64,000 bases of DNA from Variovorax boronicumulans (GTDB taxonomy: Bacteria > Pseudomonadota > Gammaproteobacteria > Burkholderiales > Burkholderiaceae_C), in contig NZ_VEDO01000021.1 in the NCBI RefSeq assembly GCF_007677875.1, positions 1 to 64,000 on the forward strand, given 5' to 3'. Positions 1-8,955 of this stretch are shown one piece after another. The position numbers and the translations under genes were made by a program. Position 1 is the stretch's first letter. Every line of letters starts with the position of its first letter. The notes under the pieces are model-generated. The model did not search any database and was not told the DNA's origin. It saw only the letters and a list, made by a program, of their open reading frames with translations.

Positions 1-240
1 CCCTCCGCTGGCGCTCCGGGCAACCTGCGGTGCTCGCGCCATGGGCTGCATTGCGCAACTCGCTTCGTTCACTGCGTTCACTGCGCTCGGACAAGCGCAA
101 TGAGTCAGATGTTGAAGCGCGTGGTTCCCCGCGCAGCCCATGGCACTGCGCTCCTCGGCAGGGGCACAGGGGAAAGTCCCATTCGGGCCATCGCTGCGCT
201 CGGCCTGGGACTCGGGCCATCGCTTTGCTCGGCCAAGGGG
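1..240 (+). repeat. Intergenic repeat, copy A (cut by window edge)
   Basis: This non-coding stretch is closely similar to 38258-38505 on the same strand and to the reverse complement of 37795-38060. Copies A and C both contain CCTCCGCTGGCGCTCCGGGC followed by AACCTGCGGTGCTCGCG, then TTCACTGCGTTCACT, then ATGAGTCAGATGTTGAAGCG and a 'GGGCCATCGCTGCGCTCGGCC-like' tail. In this copy the tail motif is duplicated (195-215 and 217-237 approximately). Short reading frames across it encode Arg/Ser-rich nonsense. It abuts the stop of the GntR gene at 257 and probably continues left of the window. Confidence 0.8.
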
Positions 241-256
241 GGCGAGGCGGAGCATC

Positions 257-946
257 TCAGTTCTTGAACAGGCCCGCGGCATGCGCCTTCGCATCTTCGA
301 GATGGAAGCGCAGCGCATGCTGCACGGCGCCCACATCGCGCTGGGCCAGCGCGTGGGCGATCGGCCGGTGCGTCTCGGCCAGGGTCTTGAGGTCGCCGTA
401 GCTGTCCTCGCTGAGCGCCAGGAACATGCGCACCTCGGTCTGCATGTTGTCGAACAGCCGGTGCAGATAGTGGTTGCCCGACAGCGCGCTGATGGCGAAG
501 TGGAAGTCCAGGTCCAGGGCCACGCGCTCGGCCGAGGGCAGGACCTCGGCGCGTTCGACCATGTCGTTCACGCGCAGATCGAGCTGGGCCAATTCGGCGT
601 CGCTGGCATGTTGGCAGGCCAGGGCCGCACCCAGCAGTTCGAGCTGGATGCGCACCTCGTACAGGTCGTTGACCTGCTTGGCCGAGACCGTGCGCACCGC
701 AAAGCCGTGGCGCGGCCGCGAGACCAGCAGGCCCAGGCTTTCCAGCCGACGCGCGGCCTCGCGCACGGGCGCGCGGCTCACGCCCATCTGGCGTGCGAGT
801 TCGGCTTCGACGATGCGCTCGCCGGGGCCGATGCGGCCCGACAGGATGGCCTCCTGCAACTGGGCCTCGACCACGCCCACCAGGTCGGGCACCTGGATTG
901 AGGAGAAGGCGGGGGGGGCGGCGGCTTCGAGCCGGCTGGTGACCAT
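257..946 (-). CDS. GntR family transcriptional regulator, FCD subfamily
   Basis: A 229-residue protein with an N-terminal winged helix (about residues 20-90, including SRAPVREAARRLE, the typical GntR recognition helix) and a C-terminal all-helical FCD effector domain (about 95-225). In the family the FCD domain binds a small carboxylate or a metal plus ligand, which releases DNA. The ATG at 946 is preceded by GGGAG at good spacing. It is the last gene of the 11-gene minus-strand operon that starts near 12457, 33 nt after the EamA gene, so it probably controls that operon in response to the imported substrate or a breakdown product. A candidate operator is the palindrome at 12452-12473. The ligand cannot be read from the sequence. 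Confidence 0.9.
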   Translation of the reverse strand: MVTSRLEAAAPPAFSSIQVPDLVGVVEAQLQEAILSGRIGPGERIVEAELARQMGVSRAPVREAARRLESLGLLVSRPRHGFAVRTVSAKQVNDLYEVRIQLELLGAALACQHASDAELAQLDLRVNDMVERAEVLPSAERVALDLDFHFAISALSGNHYLHRLFDNMQTEVRMFLALSEDSYGDLKTLAETHRPIAHALAQRDVGAVQHALRFHLEDAKAHAAGLFKN

Positions 947-979
947 GGTGGGTGCTCCCTGTTGTCTCGTGTTGTGGAA

Positions 980-1870
980 TCAGGCCGGCCGGCGTGCGCG
1001 CGCGAGGTACACCCCCGCGACGGCGATGAGCGCCATGCCGGCCAGCGCCAGTGCGTCCGGCGGCCGCCGGAACCACAGTGTGCTGATCAGCACGGCCAGC
1101 AGCAGCTGCACGTAGTTGAGCGGCGCCAGCGTGGCCGCGCCGACGCGGCGGAACGCGGCCAGCAACAGCAGCTGGGCGCCGCCGCTCACGGCGCCGCCGG
1201 CGATCAGGAGCGCCATCTCGGGCCAGGGTGGCAGGCTGATGCTCGGCATGAACAGCACGGGGACGTTGGTGACGACCAGGCAGGCCAGCGCCATGTGCGC
1301 GAACTGCACCGGCCCGGGCACCAGGCCCGACAGCTTGCGCGTGAGCACCTGGAAGATCGCATAGCAGACGGCCGAGACGGCCATCAGCAGCGTGCCGGCC
1401 AGCGGCAGGTTGCCGCCGGGCCGCACGATGCACAGCATGCCCGCGAATCCCAGCAGCACGGCCGTCCACTGCGCACGGCCCACGCGTTCGCCGAGCAGCC
1501 AGGGCGAGAGCGCGACCATGATCAGCGGGGCCGTGAAGTAGATCGCCGTGGCCTCGGCCAGCGGCATGGTGACCAGCGCGGTCATGAAGCAGGTGGCCAC
1601 GATGGCCAGCGACACGCTGCGCGCGCTCAAGAGCTTCTGGTGCGGCTGGCGCCACAACCGCAGGTCGCCGTGGCGCAGCAGCAGCACCAGGGCCAACGTG
1701 CCGATGGCGGTGTAGCGGCCCAGGTTCACGACGGCCGGCGCGTAGTGGCCGACCATCTGCTTGGCGAAGGCGTCGTAGGCCGCGAACAGCACCAGCGCTG
1801 CCAGGAACAGCGCGACGCCAGTGGCTGCGCTGTCGCGCGGCAGGTTGGTCGAGGCCGGAACCGAACTCAT
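980..1870 (-). CDS. DMT superfamily (EamA) transporter
   Basis: A 296-residue integral membrane protein with about ten hydrophobic segments arranged as two EamA repeats (roughly residues 15-150 and 160-290), the usual size and layout of RhaT/EamA exporters of amino acids or metabolites. Its start codon overlaps the stop of the upstream amidohydrolase gene (ATGA at 1867-1870), showing translational coupling within the operon. It is more likely an exporter or a second uptake route for the compound handled by the operon than a housekeeping carrier. The substrate is unknown. Confidence 0.88.
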   Translation of the reverse strand: MSSVPASTNLPRDSAATGVALFLAALVLFAAYDAFAKQMVGHYAPAVVNLGRYTAIGTLALVLLLRHGDLRLWRQPHQKLLSARSVSLAIVATCFMTALVTMPLAEATAIYFTAPLIMVALSPWLLGERVGRAQWTAVLLGFAGMLCIVRPGGNLPLAGTLLMAVSAVCYAIFQVLTRKLSGLVPGPVQFAHMALACLVVTNVPVLFMPSISLPPWPEMALLIAGGAVSGGAQLLLLAAFRRVGAATLAPLNYVQLLLAVLISTLWFRRPPDALALAGMALIAVAGVYLARARRPA

Positions 1871-3111
1871 CGTGCTTGCGCGAGCATGGCTCCGAGCAGG
1901 ACGTTCGCGCCGGCTTCGAGATGGCCGGGATCGGCGTCCTCCACCTCGTTGTGGCTGATGCCGTCCTTGCAGGGCACGAAGATCATCGCGGTGGGGACGC
2001 AGCGCGCCATGTAGACGGCGTCGTGCCCGGCGCCCGTCACGATGTCGCGCTGGCTCATGCCGCGTGCGATGGCTTCGCTCCGCACGCGCTCAACCAGCGT
2101 GCGGTCGAAGGGCGTGGGCGGGAATTCCTGCACGAAGGCGATGTCCACCTGCACGGGCGTGCCCGTGGTCTCGCCCGCAGACAGGGCGGCGGCCGCAGCG
2201 CGGAAACGCTGTTCCATCCGCTCCAGCAAGGCCGCATCCTCGTGACGCAGGTCCACCGTGAACTGCACACGGCCGGGGATCACGTTGCGCGAGGCTGGGT
2301 AGGCGTTGACCACGCCCACGGTGCCACGGCCGAGCGGCGCGAACGCGGGATCGTTGGCGATGTCGACCACGGCCTGCACGAGGTGGGTGGCGGCGTACAG
2401 CGCGTCGCGGCGCAGCGCCATGGGCGTGGGGCCGGCGTGGGCCTCCATGCCGGTCACGGTCACGTCGTACCAGCGCAGGCCCAGCGAGCCTGTGACCACG
2501 CCGATGGTGGTCTCCTCGGCCTCCAGGATGGGGCCCTGCTCGATGTGGGCCTCCAGGTAGCAGGCGGCCTGGACGGTGCCGATGGGCGCGGTGCCCGCGT
2601 AGCCGATGGCCCGCAGCTCGTCACGCACCGCCTTGCCGTCGATGTCGGTGGCCGCAAGGGCCGTTTCCAGCGGAAACACGCCGCAGTGCACGCCCGAGCC
2701 CATCATGACGGGCACGAAGCGCGTGCCTTCCTCGTTGGTCCAGATCGCGAGCGCGAGTGGCGCTTCGGTCTGGATGCCCTGGTCGTTCAGCGTGCGCATG
2801 ACCTCCAGTCCGGCCATCACGCCGAAGCAGCCGTCGAAGCGGCCGCCGGTGGGCTGGGTGTCGATGTGGCTGCCGGTCATGACCGGCTTGCGCGCAGCGT
2901 CGCGGCCCGGCCGCACGCCGAAGATGTTGCCGACTTGGTCGACCGTGATCTGCAGGCCGGCGTCGCGCATCCAGCCGACCACCAGGTCGCGGCCCTGGCC
3001 GTCCTCTTTGCTCAGGGCCAGCCGGCAGTTGCCGCCTTTGGGCGTGGCGCCAACCCGGGCCAGGTCCATCAGGCTCTGCCACAGCCTCTCGCCATTCACC
3101 GAGACCGTCAT
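1867..3111 (-). CDS. M20 family Zn-dependent amidohydrolase (N-carbamoyl amino acid hydrolase/allantoate amidohydrolase type)
   Basis: A 414-residue M20/M28-type metallohydrolase. Visible metal and active-site motifs are GSHIDTQPTGGRFDG (His and Asp ligands), TNEEGTRF (catalytic Glu-Glu) and HIEQGP. The dimerisation domain contains VTGMEAHAGPTPM. This set is typical of HyuC/AllC-type enzymes that hydrolyse N-carbamoyl or ureido groups, giving CO2, NH3 and an amino acid. The ATG at 3111 overlaps the stop of the HDAC-like gene (3108-3111); the longer open frame upstream is a shadow of that gene. In this operon it probably removes a carbamoyl or ureido group after deacetylation. The exact substrate is not known. 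Confidence 0.88.
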   Translation of the reverse strand: MTVSVNGERLWQSLMDLARVGATPKGGNCRLALSKEDGQGRDLVVGWMRDAGLQITVDQVGNIFGVRPGRDAARKPVMTGSHIDTQPTGGRFDGCFGVMAGLEVMRTLNDQGIQTEAPLALAIWTNEEGTRFVPVMMGSGVHCGVFPLETALAATDIDGKAVRDELRAIGYAGTAPIGTVQAACYLEAHIEQGPILEAEETTIGVVTGSLGLRWYDVTVTGMEAHAGPTPMALRRDALYAATHLVQAVVDIANDPAFAPLGRGTVGVVNAYPASRNVIPGRVQFTVDLRHEDAALLERMEQRFRAAAAALSAGETTGTPVQVDIAFVQEFPPTPFDRTLVERVRSEAIARGMSQRDIVTGAGHDAVYMARCVPTAMIFVPCKDGISHNEVEDADPGHLEAGANVLLGAMLAQAR

Positions 3112-4145
3112 CCGTTCAGCCCTTCGAGGAACGCGTCCAGCGCCGCGCCGATGGCGCCCACCATGTAGCCGCCCTCCTGCACCACCACCGTGGGCAGGCC
3201 CAGCGCGCGCACGCGGGCGCCGGCCAGGCGGAAGGCCTCCATGTCGAACTTCAGCACGCTGATCGGGTCGTCCTTGTAGGTGTCGAAGCCCAGCGGCATG
3301 ACGAGGGCCTGCGGCTGGAAGCGCTCGATGGCGGCCATGGCCTGGTCCAGCGCCTGGGCGAATTCGGCATTGCCGCTGCCGTGGGCCAGCGGCAGGTTCA
3401 GGTTGCAGCCCTCGCCTTCGCCGGTGCCGCGCTCGTGCGCGTAGCCCGTGTACCAGGGGTAGTAGTTCGACGGGTCGGCGTGCGTGGAGATGGTCAGCAC
3501 GTCGCCGCGCTCGTAGAAGATCTGCTGCGTGCCGTCGCCGTGGTGGGCGTCGATGTCGAGCACCGCCACGCGGTCGTGCGTCTGGCGCAGCGTGGCCGCC
3601 GCGATGGCGCTGTTGTTCACATAGCAGAAGCCGGCCGCGCGGGCGCGCTGGGCATGGTGGCCCGAGGGGCGGCACAGCGCATAGGCCACGCCGCCCGCAC
3701 TGCGCACCGTCTCGGCGGCGGCCAGTGCCGCATGGGCCGAGCGCAGCACCGAGCGCCAGGTGTTCGGGCCGATGGGGCAGGAGAGGTCGCCCACGTACCA
3801 GCCCGTCTGGGCGAGCACGGCCGGCGAGGGGCAGGCGCCTTCGCGCGGGCCGTGCGGCGACATGTTGGGCAGCACTTCGATGCCCGGCTCCAGGCCGAAG
3901 GACTCGATCTTCTGCCAGCGCGCGTACGCGGTTTCCAGGTAATCGAGGTAGTCGGTGCTGTGCACCAGCTCCAGCGCAGCGCGGCCGGCGTCGGGCGGCG
4001 CGGTGACGGCGATGCCGCGGGTGGCCAGCGTGGCCATGAGCGCCTCGGCGCGCGTGGGCAGGTCGGCGGGCTTGCAGATGCGGCCCACGCGCATGTACTG
4101 CTGCGGGTCGTGCAGCAGCTGGTCGTCGGAGAAGAAGGCCTGCAT
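3108..4145 (-). CDS. Histone-deacetylase family protein (acetylpolyamine amidohydrolase-like)
   Basis: A 345-residue protein with an arginase/deacetylase fold. Signature motifs are RPSGHHAQ (paired active-site His), GFCYVNNSAIAA, VAVLDIDAHHGDGTQ (Zn-binding Asp and His), STHADPSNYYP, PLGFDTYKDDP (second Zn-binding Asp) and VQEGGY. These are the complete catalytic set of Zn-dependent class II HDAC-like enzymes. Bacterial members mostly deacetylate acetylated polyamines or other N-acetylated small amines. It starts 2 nt after the aminotransferase stop and overlaps the next gene. With a class III aminotransferase directly upstream, removal of an N-acyl group from an imported amine followed by transamination is the natural inference. 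Confidence 0.88.
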   Translation of the reverse strand: MQAFFSDDQLLHDPQQYMRVGRICKPADLPTRAEALMATLATRGIAVTAPPDAGRAALELVHSTDYLDYLETAYARWQKIESFGLEPGIEVLPNMSPHGPREGACPSPAVLAQTGWYVGDLSCPIGPNTWRSVLRSAHAALAAAETVRSAGGVAYALCRPSGHHAQRARAAGFCYVNNSAIAAATLRQTHDRVAVLDIDAHHGDGTQQIFYERGDVLTISTHADPSNYYPWYTGYAHERGTGEGEGCNLNLPLAHGSGNAEFAQALDQAMAAIERFQPQALVMPLGFDTYKDDPISVLKFDMEAFRLAGARVRALGLPTVVVQEGGYMVGAIGAALDAFLEGLNG

Positions 4146-4147
4146 GG

Positions 4148-5533
4148 TCAAGCTCCCATCTCGGCGTCGAAGCGGTCCATCGCGCGCGTGAAGCGGGCGA
4201 ACAGGTCGGCCAGCTCGGCCGCGGTGATGATGAGCGGTGGGCACAGCCCGATGCTGTCTCCCATGGCGCGCACGATCAGGCCTTCCTCCAGCGCCAGCAT
4301 GGCGAAGCGGTAGCCGGCCTTGCGGTCGGCCGCGAACGGCGTGCGCGCGGCCTTGTCGGCCATGAGTTCGATGGCGCCGATCAGGCCCACGCCGCGCACG
4401 TTGCCGACCCAGCGCCGTTCGGCGAAGCTCTTGAGGCCGGCCTGAAACGCCGGTGCCAGCGCCTGCACATGGTCGATGAGCTTCTCGTCCTCATACACCT
4501 GGAGCGTCTCCAGCGCCACGGCACAGGCGACCGGGTGGCCCGAATAGGTGTAGCCGTGGCCGAAGCTGCCCAGCTTGCCGCTGTGGGCCGCGATGGCGCT
4601 GTGCACCTTGTCGTTGACCATCACCGCCGAGATCGGCACGTAGCCCGAGGACAGGGCCTTGGCGCAGCACAGGATGTCGGGCCGGATGCCGAAGGTGGTC
4701 GAGCCGAACATGTTGCCGGTGCGGCCGAAACCGCAGATCACCTCGTCGGCGATCATCAGCACGTCGTACTTGCGCAGCACGGCCTGCACCTTCTCGAAGT
4801 AGCCGGCCGGCGGCACCAGCACGCCGCCGGCGCCCATCACGGGCTCGGCGATGAAGGCGGCCACGGTGTCCGGGCCTTCGGCCAGGATGCGCTCTTCCAG
4901 CTGTCGGGCCAGGCGCGTGGAGAAGTCCTGCTCCGTCTCGCCTTCCTGGGCGTAGCGGTAGTGGTGCGGGCAGTCCACGTGCAGGAAGCGCGCTTCGGGT
5001 GCCGTGGCGATGGGCAGATCGAAGTCACGGTGGTTGCCGTCCAGGCCGCCCAGGCTGGCGGCGGCCACGGTCACGCCGTGGTAGGCATTGCGGCGCGCGA
5101 TGATCTTTTTCTTCTCGGGCTTGCCAGTGGCGTTGTGGTAGTACCAGACCATCTTGACAGCGCTGTCGTTGGCCTCGGAACCCGAGTTGGCGAAGAACAC
5201 GCGGGCCATGGGCGCGGGCGCCAGCGCCAGCAGCTTCTCGGCCAGGTCGGCCACCGCCACGTTGGTGCGCTGGTTGAAGGTGTGGTAGTAGGGCAGGGTG
5301 TCCAGGGCCTTGGCGCCGGCCGCGGCCAGGCGCTTGTTGGAAAAGCCCAGCGAGGCGCACCACAGGCCGGACATGCCCTCGACATAGCGCTTGCCCTGGT
5401 CGTCGACGACGTGGATGCCGTCGCCTCCCACGATCACGAGCGGCGGCGTCTGCGGCAGCGCGGCCAGGTTGGTGTAGGAGTGCAGGTGGGTGGCGACGTC
5501 CTTCTCGCCGGTGCTCATCGGGTCTTTGGCCAT
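4148..5533 (-). CDS. Class III aminotransferase (PLP-dependent, omega-type)
   Basis: A 461-residue fold-type I PLP enzyme. It shows NSGSEANDSAVKM (cofactor phosphate loop), AYHGVT, IAEPVMGAGGVLVPP, DEVICGFGRTGNMFG (PLP-binding Asp) and CCAKALSSGYVPISA with the Schiff-base Lys. This pattern fits the beta-alanine/polyamine:pyruvate omega-transaminases. The ATG at 5533 is preceded by AGAGGAG at correct spacing; the longer frame upstream overlaps the GhrA gene and is a shadow. Its place between a 2-hydroxyacid reductase and an acyl-amine deacetylase suggests it converts a primary amine or omega-amino acid to an aldehyde or oxo acid. The substrate is inferred, not shown. Confidence 0.9.
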   Translation of the reverse strand: MAKDPMSTGEKDVATHLHSYTNLAALPQTPPLVIVGGDGIHVVDDQGKRYVEGMSGLWCASLGFSNKRLAAAGAKALDTLPYYHTFNQRTNVAVADLAEKLLALAPAPMARVFFANSGSEANDSAVKMVWYYHNATGKPEKKKIIARRNAYHGVTVAAASLGGLDGNHRDFDLPIATAPEARFLHVDCPHHYRYAQEGETEQDFSTRLARQLEERILAEGPDTVAAFIAEPVMGAGGVLVPPAGYFEKVQAVLRKYDVLMIADEVICGFGRTGNMFGSTTFGIRPDILCCAKALSSGYVPISAVMVNDKVHSAIAAHSGKLGSFGHGYTYSGHPVACAVALETLQVYEDEKLIDHVQALAPAFQAGLKSFAERRWVGNVRGVGLIGAIELMADKAARTPFAADRKAGYRFAMLALEEGLIVRAMGDSIGLCPPLIITAAELADLFARFTRAMDRFDAEMGA

Positions 5534-5550
5534 GGGGGCTCCTCTGGGTT

Positions 5551-6459
5551 TCACGCGCTCAGGCGTTGCAGGTTGTCGTGGGTCAGCCGTGCGATGGCCT
5601 CGGGGCCGGTGCGCGTGGCGATGTGTGGGGTGACGGTGATGCGCGGGTGGTGCCAGAACGGATGCGCCTGCGGCAGCGGTTCCTCGACGAAGGCGTCCAG
5701 CACGGCCGAGGCGACCTGGCCGCTCTCCAGTGCCGCGAGCAGGTCGTCCTGCACGAGCTGCGCGCCGCGGCCGGCGTTGACGAGATGGGCACCGCGCGGC
5801 AGCTGGGCGAACAGGTCGGCGTTCAGTATGCCGTGGGTGTCTTCGGTCAGCGGCAACAGGCAGACCAGGGTGTCGCAGCCGGCCAGGAATTCGGCGCGGC
5901 CTGCATCGCCGTGGAAGGCGGCGATGCCGTCGGGCAGGCCGCTCTTGGGGCTGCGGCTCCAGCCACGTACCTGGTAGCCGATGGCGGCCAGTGCCTTCGC
6001 GGTCGACTGGCCCAGCACGCCGAGGCCGGCGATGCCCACGCGGTGGCGGCCCGGGGGCACGACGGGCGATTCTTCCCACGCGGCGCGGCGCTGGCTCTCG
6101 ATGTAGCCGCCCATGTGGCGCTGGCCGTGCACCACGGCCCAGGCCACGTAGGCGTTCATGCCAGCCGCCATCTCGGTGTCGACGACGCGGCAGACCGGCA
6201 CGTCGGGCAGAGACGTGTCGCGCGTGATGTGGTCGGTGCCGGCGCCGACGGACTGGATCAGCCGCAGCTTCGGCATGCGGGCCAGCAGGCCGATGGGCGG
6301 GGACCAGCAGACCACGGCATCGATCTCCGCGAGCGCGTCGAGGTCCTGCACCTCGGTGTCGATGCGGTGGAACCTGGCATCCGGGAAGCGCGCCGTGAAC
6401 GCCGGGCGCAGGTAGTCCATGGCGATCTGGTCCGAGACCAGGGCGATGTTCAACGTCAT
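5551..6459 (-). CDS. 2-hydroxyacid dehydrogenase, glyoxylate/hydroxypyruvate reductase A-like
   Basis: A 302-residue D-isomer-specific NAD(P)-dependent dehydrogenase. The Rossmann motif is VGIAGLGVLGQSTAKAL (about residues 140-156). Substrate and catalytic elements are NAGRGAQLV, the Glu region DAFVEEPLP and a C-terminal TPHIA catalytic His. Length and motifs match the GhrA subgroup, which reduces glyoxylate or hydroxypyruvate. Its ATG overlaps the stop region of the ABC ATPase gene (ATGA at 6456-6459). In this operon it may reduce a 2-oxo acid formed by the aldolase or aminotransferase. Confidence 0.88.
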   Translation of the reverse strand: MTLNIALVSDQIAMDYLRPAFTARFPDARFHRIDTEVQDLDALAEIDAVVCWSPPIGLLARMPKLRLIQSVGAGTDHITRDTSLPDVPVCRVVDTEMAAGMNAYVAWAVVHGQRHMGGYIESQRRAAWEESPVVPPGRHRVGIAGLGVLGQSTAKALAAIGYQVRGWSRSPKSGLPDGIAAFHGDAGRAEFLAGCDTLVCLLPLTEDTHGILNADLFAQLPRGAHLVNAGRGAQLVQDDLLAALESGQVASAVLDAFVEEPLPQAHPFWHHPRITVTPHIATRTGPEAIARLTHDNLQRLSA

Positions 6460-8105
6460 GCCGCGACCGCCTCAACCGCAGCAGCCGACAGCCTCGGCTG
6501 CGCCTCGATCAGCGTGCGCGTGTAGACATGCTGCGGGTTCGCCAGCACCTTGGCCGTTTCGCCGTACTCGACGATCTGCCCGCGTTGCATCACGGCGATG
6601 TGGTCGCACATCTCGCCGGCCACGCGCAGATCGTGCGTGATGAAGACCATGGCCAGCTGGAAGCGCTCGCGCACCTCGGCGAACAGCTTCAGCACCTGGG
6701 CCTGCACCGACACGTCGAGCGCGGAGACCGGTTCGTCGGCCACCAGCAGTTCGGGCTCCATCGCCAGCGCGCGCGCGATGCCGATGCGCTGGCGCTGTCC
6801 GCCCGAGAACTCGTGCGGGAAGCGGTCGGCCGCGTCGGGTTTCAAGCCCACGAGTTCCAGCAGCTCCATGGCGCGGGCCATGGCTTTCTCCTTCGACAGG
6901 CCCTGGGCGATGGGGCCCTGGGCAATGGCGGAGCCGATGCGGTGGCGCGGGTTCAGCGAAGCGTAGGGGTCCTGGAACACCATCTGGATCTTGCCCTGCG
7001 TCTGCTGGCGGAACTGCGCGCCCGATTGCAGTGCACGGCCCTTGAACAGGATGCGCCCGCTGTCGAACGGCGCCAGGCCCACGATGCAGCGGCCTACGGT
7101 GGACTTGCCCGAGCCGGACTCGCCGACCAGGCCCAGCGTCTCGCCGCGGCGCAGGTCGAAGGACAGGCCCTTGGCCGCTTCCACGCGCCGGCCCTTCTTG
7201 AACAGGCTGCCGCCCGTGACGTAGGTCTTGCGCAGGTCCTGCACCTGCAGCACGTGGTCGACGTTGCGGTCTTCGGCCGGCTGGCGCACCTGGCCGTTCG
7301 GGATGGCGGCGATCAGCTTGCGCGTGTAGGCATGCTGCGGGTGCGCCAGCACGGCGGCGGCGGGGCCGGCCTCGACCACCTGGCCGGTCTGCATCACGAC
7401 GACCTGGTCGGCGATCTCCGAGACCACGCCGAAGTCGTGCGTGATGAACAGCACGGCCGTGCCCTTGCGCTGCTGCAGCTCGCGGATGAGCTTGAGGATC
7501 TGCGCCTGCGTGGTGACGTCCAGCGCGGTCGTGGGTTCGTCGCAGATCAGCAGGGCCGGCTCCAGCACCAGCGCGCATGCGATCATCACGCGCTGGCGCT
7601 GGCCGCCCGAGAGGCGGAAGGGGTAGCTGTCGATCAGCACCTCGGGCTCGGGCAGGCCCACGTCGGCCAGCGCGGCGAGGATGCGCTGGCGCTTCTCGGA
7701 TGCGGACAGACTCACGTGCGCGTCGAACACTTCGGCGATCTGCTCGCCGATGCGCATGACGGGGTTCAGCGCCGTCATCGGCTCCTGGAACACCATGCCC
7801 ATGCGCCGGCCGCGCAGCTCGCGCAGCTGGGCTTCGCTGAGCTGCAGCAGGTCCTGGCCATCGAACAGGATCTTGCCGGCCACGGGCTCCACGTGGGGCC
7901 GCGGCAGCAGGCCCATGATGGCGTTGGCGATCATAGACTTGCCCGAACCGGACTCGCCCACCACGCACAGGGTCTGGCCCGGCAGCAGTTGCAGCGCGGC
8001 GCCCTGCACGGCGAGTTCACGGTCGGCGCCGCGGGGCAGGCGGATGTCCAGGCCCTGGATGTCCAGCACGGGTCGAACCAGCGAAGCGCTCTTTTCCATC
8101 TTCAT
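6456..8105 (-). CDS. Dipeptide/oligopeptide ABC transporter, fused double ATP-binding protein (DppD-DppF type)
   Basis: A 549-residue protein carrying two complete ABC ATPase domains. Domain 1 (about 10-260) has Walker [10 protein letters not shown], signature [12 protein letters not shown] and Walker [13 protein letters not shown]. Domain 2 (about 285-540) has [27 protein letters not shown] and [12 protein letters not shown]. An oligopeptide-transporter C-terminal motif follows each (for example [15 protein letters not shown]). The fused form replaces separate DppD and DppF subunits, as in GsiA and YejF. It follows the inner permease gene with an ATGA overlap and powers the importer encoded by 8102-11559. 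Confidence 0.93.
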   Translation of the reverse strand: MKMEKSASLVRPVLDIQGLDIRLPRGADRELAVQGAALQLLPGQTLCVVGESGSGKSMIANAIMGLLPRPHVEPVAGKILFDGQDLLQLSEAQLRELRGRRMGMVFQEPMTALNPVMRIGEQIAEVFDAHVSLSASEKRQRILAALADVGLPEPEVLIDSYPFRLSGGQRQRVMIACALVLEPALLICDEPTTALDVTTQAQILKLIRELQQRKGTAVLFITHDFGVVSEIADQVVVMQTGQVVEAGPAAAVLAHPQHAYTRKLIAAIPNGQVRQPAEDRNVDHVLQVQDLRKTYVTGGSLFKKGRRVEAAKGLSFDLRRGETLGLVGESGSGKSTVGRCIVGLAPFDSGRILFKGRALQSGAQFRQQTQGKIQMVFQDPYASLNPRHRIGSAIAQGPIAQGLSKEKAMARAMELLELVGLKPDAADRFPHEFSGGQRQRIGIARALAMEPELLVADEPVSALDVSVQAQVLKLFAEVRERFQLAMVFITHDLRVAGEMCDHIAVMQRGQIVEYGETAKVLANPQHVYTRTLIEAQPRLSAAAVEAVAA

Positions 8106-8944
8106 TTCCCTCTCCCGTCAGCACGTGCGTTCAAGCCGTCGTTCAGGCCTTCACCGACCAGGTTCAGCGCCAGCACCGTGAGCAGGATGGCGACGCCCGG
8201 GAACACGGCCATCCACCAGGCCTGGCGCAGCACCGTGCGGGCCGAGCCGACCATGTAGCCCCAGCTCATCTGGTTCGGATCGCCCAGGCCCAGGAAGCTC
8301 AGGCTGGACTCCAGCAGGATGGCCGTGGCTACCATCAGCGAGGCCATGACCACGATGGGCGAGGCCGCATTGGGCAGGATCTGCGTCAGGATGATGCGCG
8401 GCGTGGACTGACCCGCGAGCTGGGCCGCGGCCACGAAGTCGCGCTGGCGCAGCGTCAGGAACTCGCTGCGCACCAGGCGCGCCACGGGCGGCCAGGAGAC
8501 CACCGCGATGGCCGCCACGATGGAGCCGACCGAGGGTTCGAAGATGGCCACCAGCACGATGGCCAGCGCGAAGCTCGGGATGGCCTGGAACAGCTCGGTG
8601 AAGCGCATCAGCGTGGCGTCGACCCAGCCGCCGAAGTAGCCCGAAATGGCGCCGATGGACACGCCGATCAGCAGCGAGACCACGGTGGAGACCACGCCGA
8701 TCAGCAGCGAGACGCGGGCGCCTGCCACGATGCCCGCGAAGATGTCGCGGCCCATGGTGTCCGAGCCCAGCGGCAGGCCTTGCTCGGCCCAGGGCTTGGC
8801 GAAGGGCATGCCGACCATGTCCCAGGGGTTGTTCTGGGCGATGAAGGGGCCCAGCACGGTGACCAGGGCCACCAGCATCAGCACGATGAGGCCGAAGACC
8901 GCACCCTTGTTGCGGCAAAAGCGCCGCCAGAAACTGCTTTTCAT
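8102..8944 (-). CDS. Peptide-type ABC transporter permease (DppC-like)
   Basis: A 280-residue inner-membrane permease with a short cytoplasmic N terminus (KSSFWRRFCRNKGAVFGL), an N-terminal OppC-type segment and about six membrane spans. The EAA loop for ATPase contact is AAAQLAGQSTPRIILTQILP (about residues 180-199), and LGSDTMGRDIFAGIVAGAR is the typical DppC motif. The ATG at 8944 is 11 nt after the stop of the partner permease. It forms the transmembrane channel with the DppB-like subunit. Confidence 0.92.
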   Translation of the reverse strand: MKSSFWRRFCRNKGAVFGLIVLMLVALVTVLGPFIAQNNPWDMVGMPFAKPWAEQGLPLGSDTMGRDIFAGIVAGARVSLLIGVVSTVVSLLIGVSIGAISGYFGGWVDATLMRFTELFQAIPSFALAIVLVAIFEPSVGSIVAAIAVVSWPPVARLVRSEFLTLRQRDFVAAAQLAGQSTPRIILTQILPNAASPIVVMASLMVATAILLESSLSFLGLGDPNQMSWGYMVGSARTVLRQAWWMAVFPGVAILLTVLALNLVGEGLNDGLNARADGRGK

Positions 8945-8955
8945 GGTGTTGTTCC

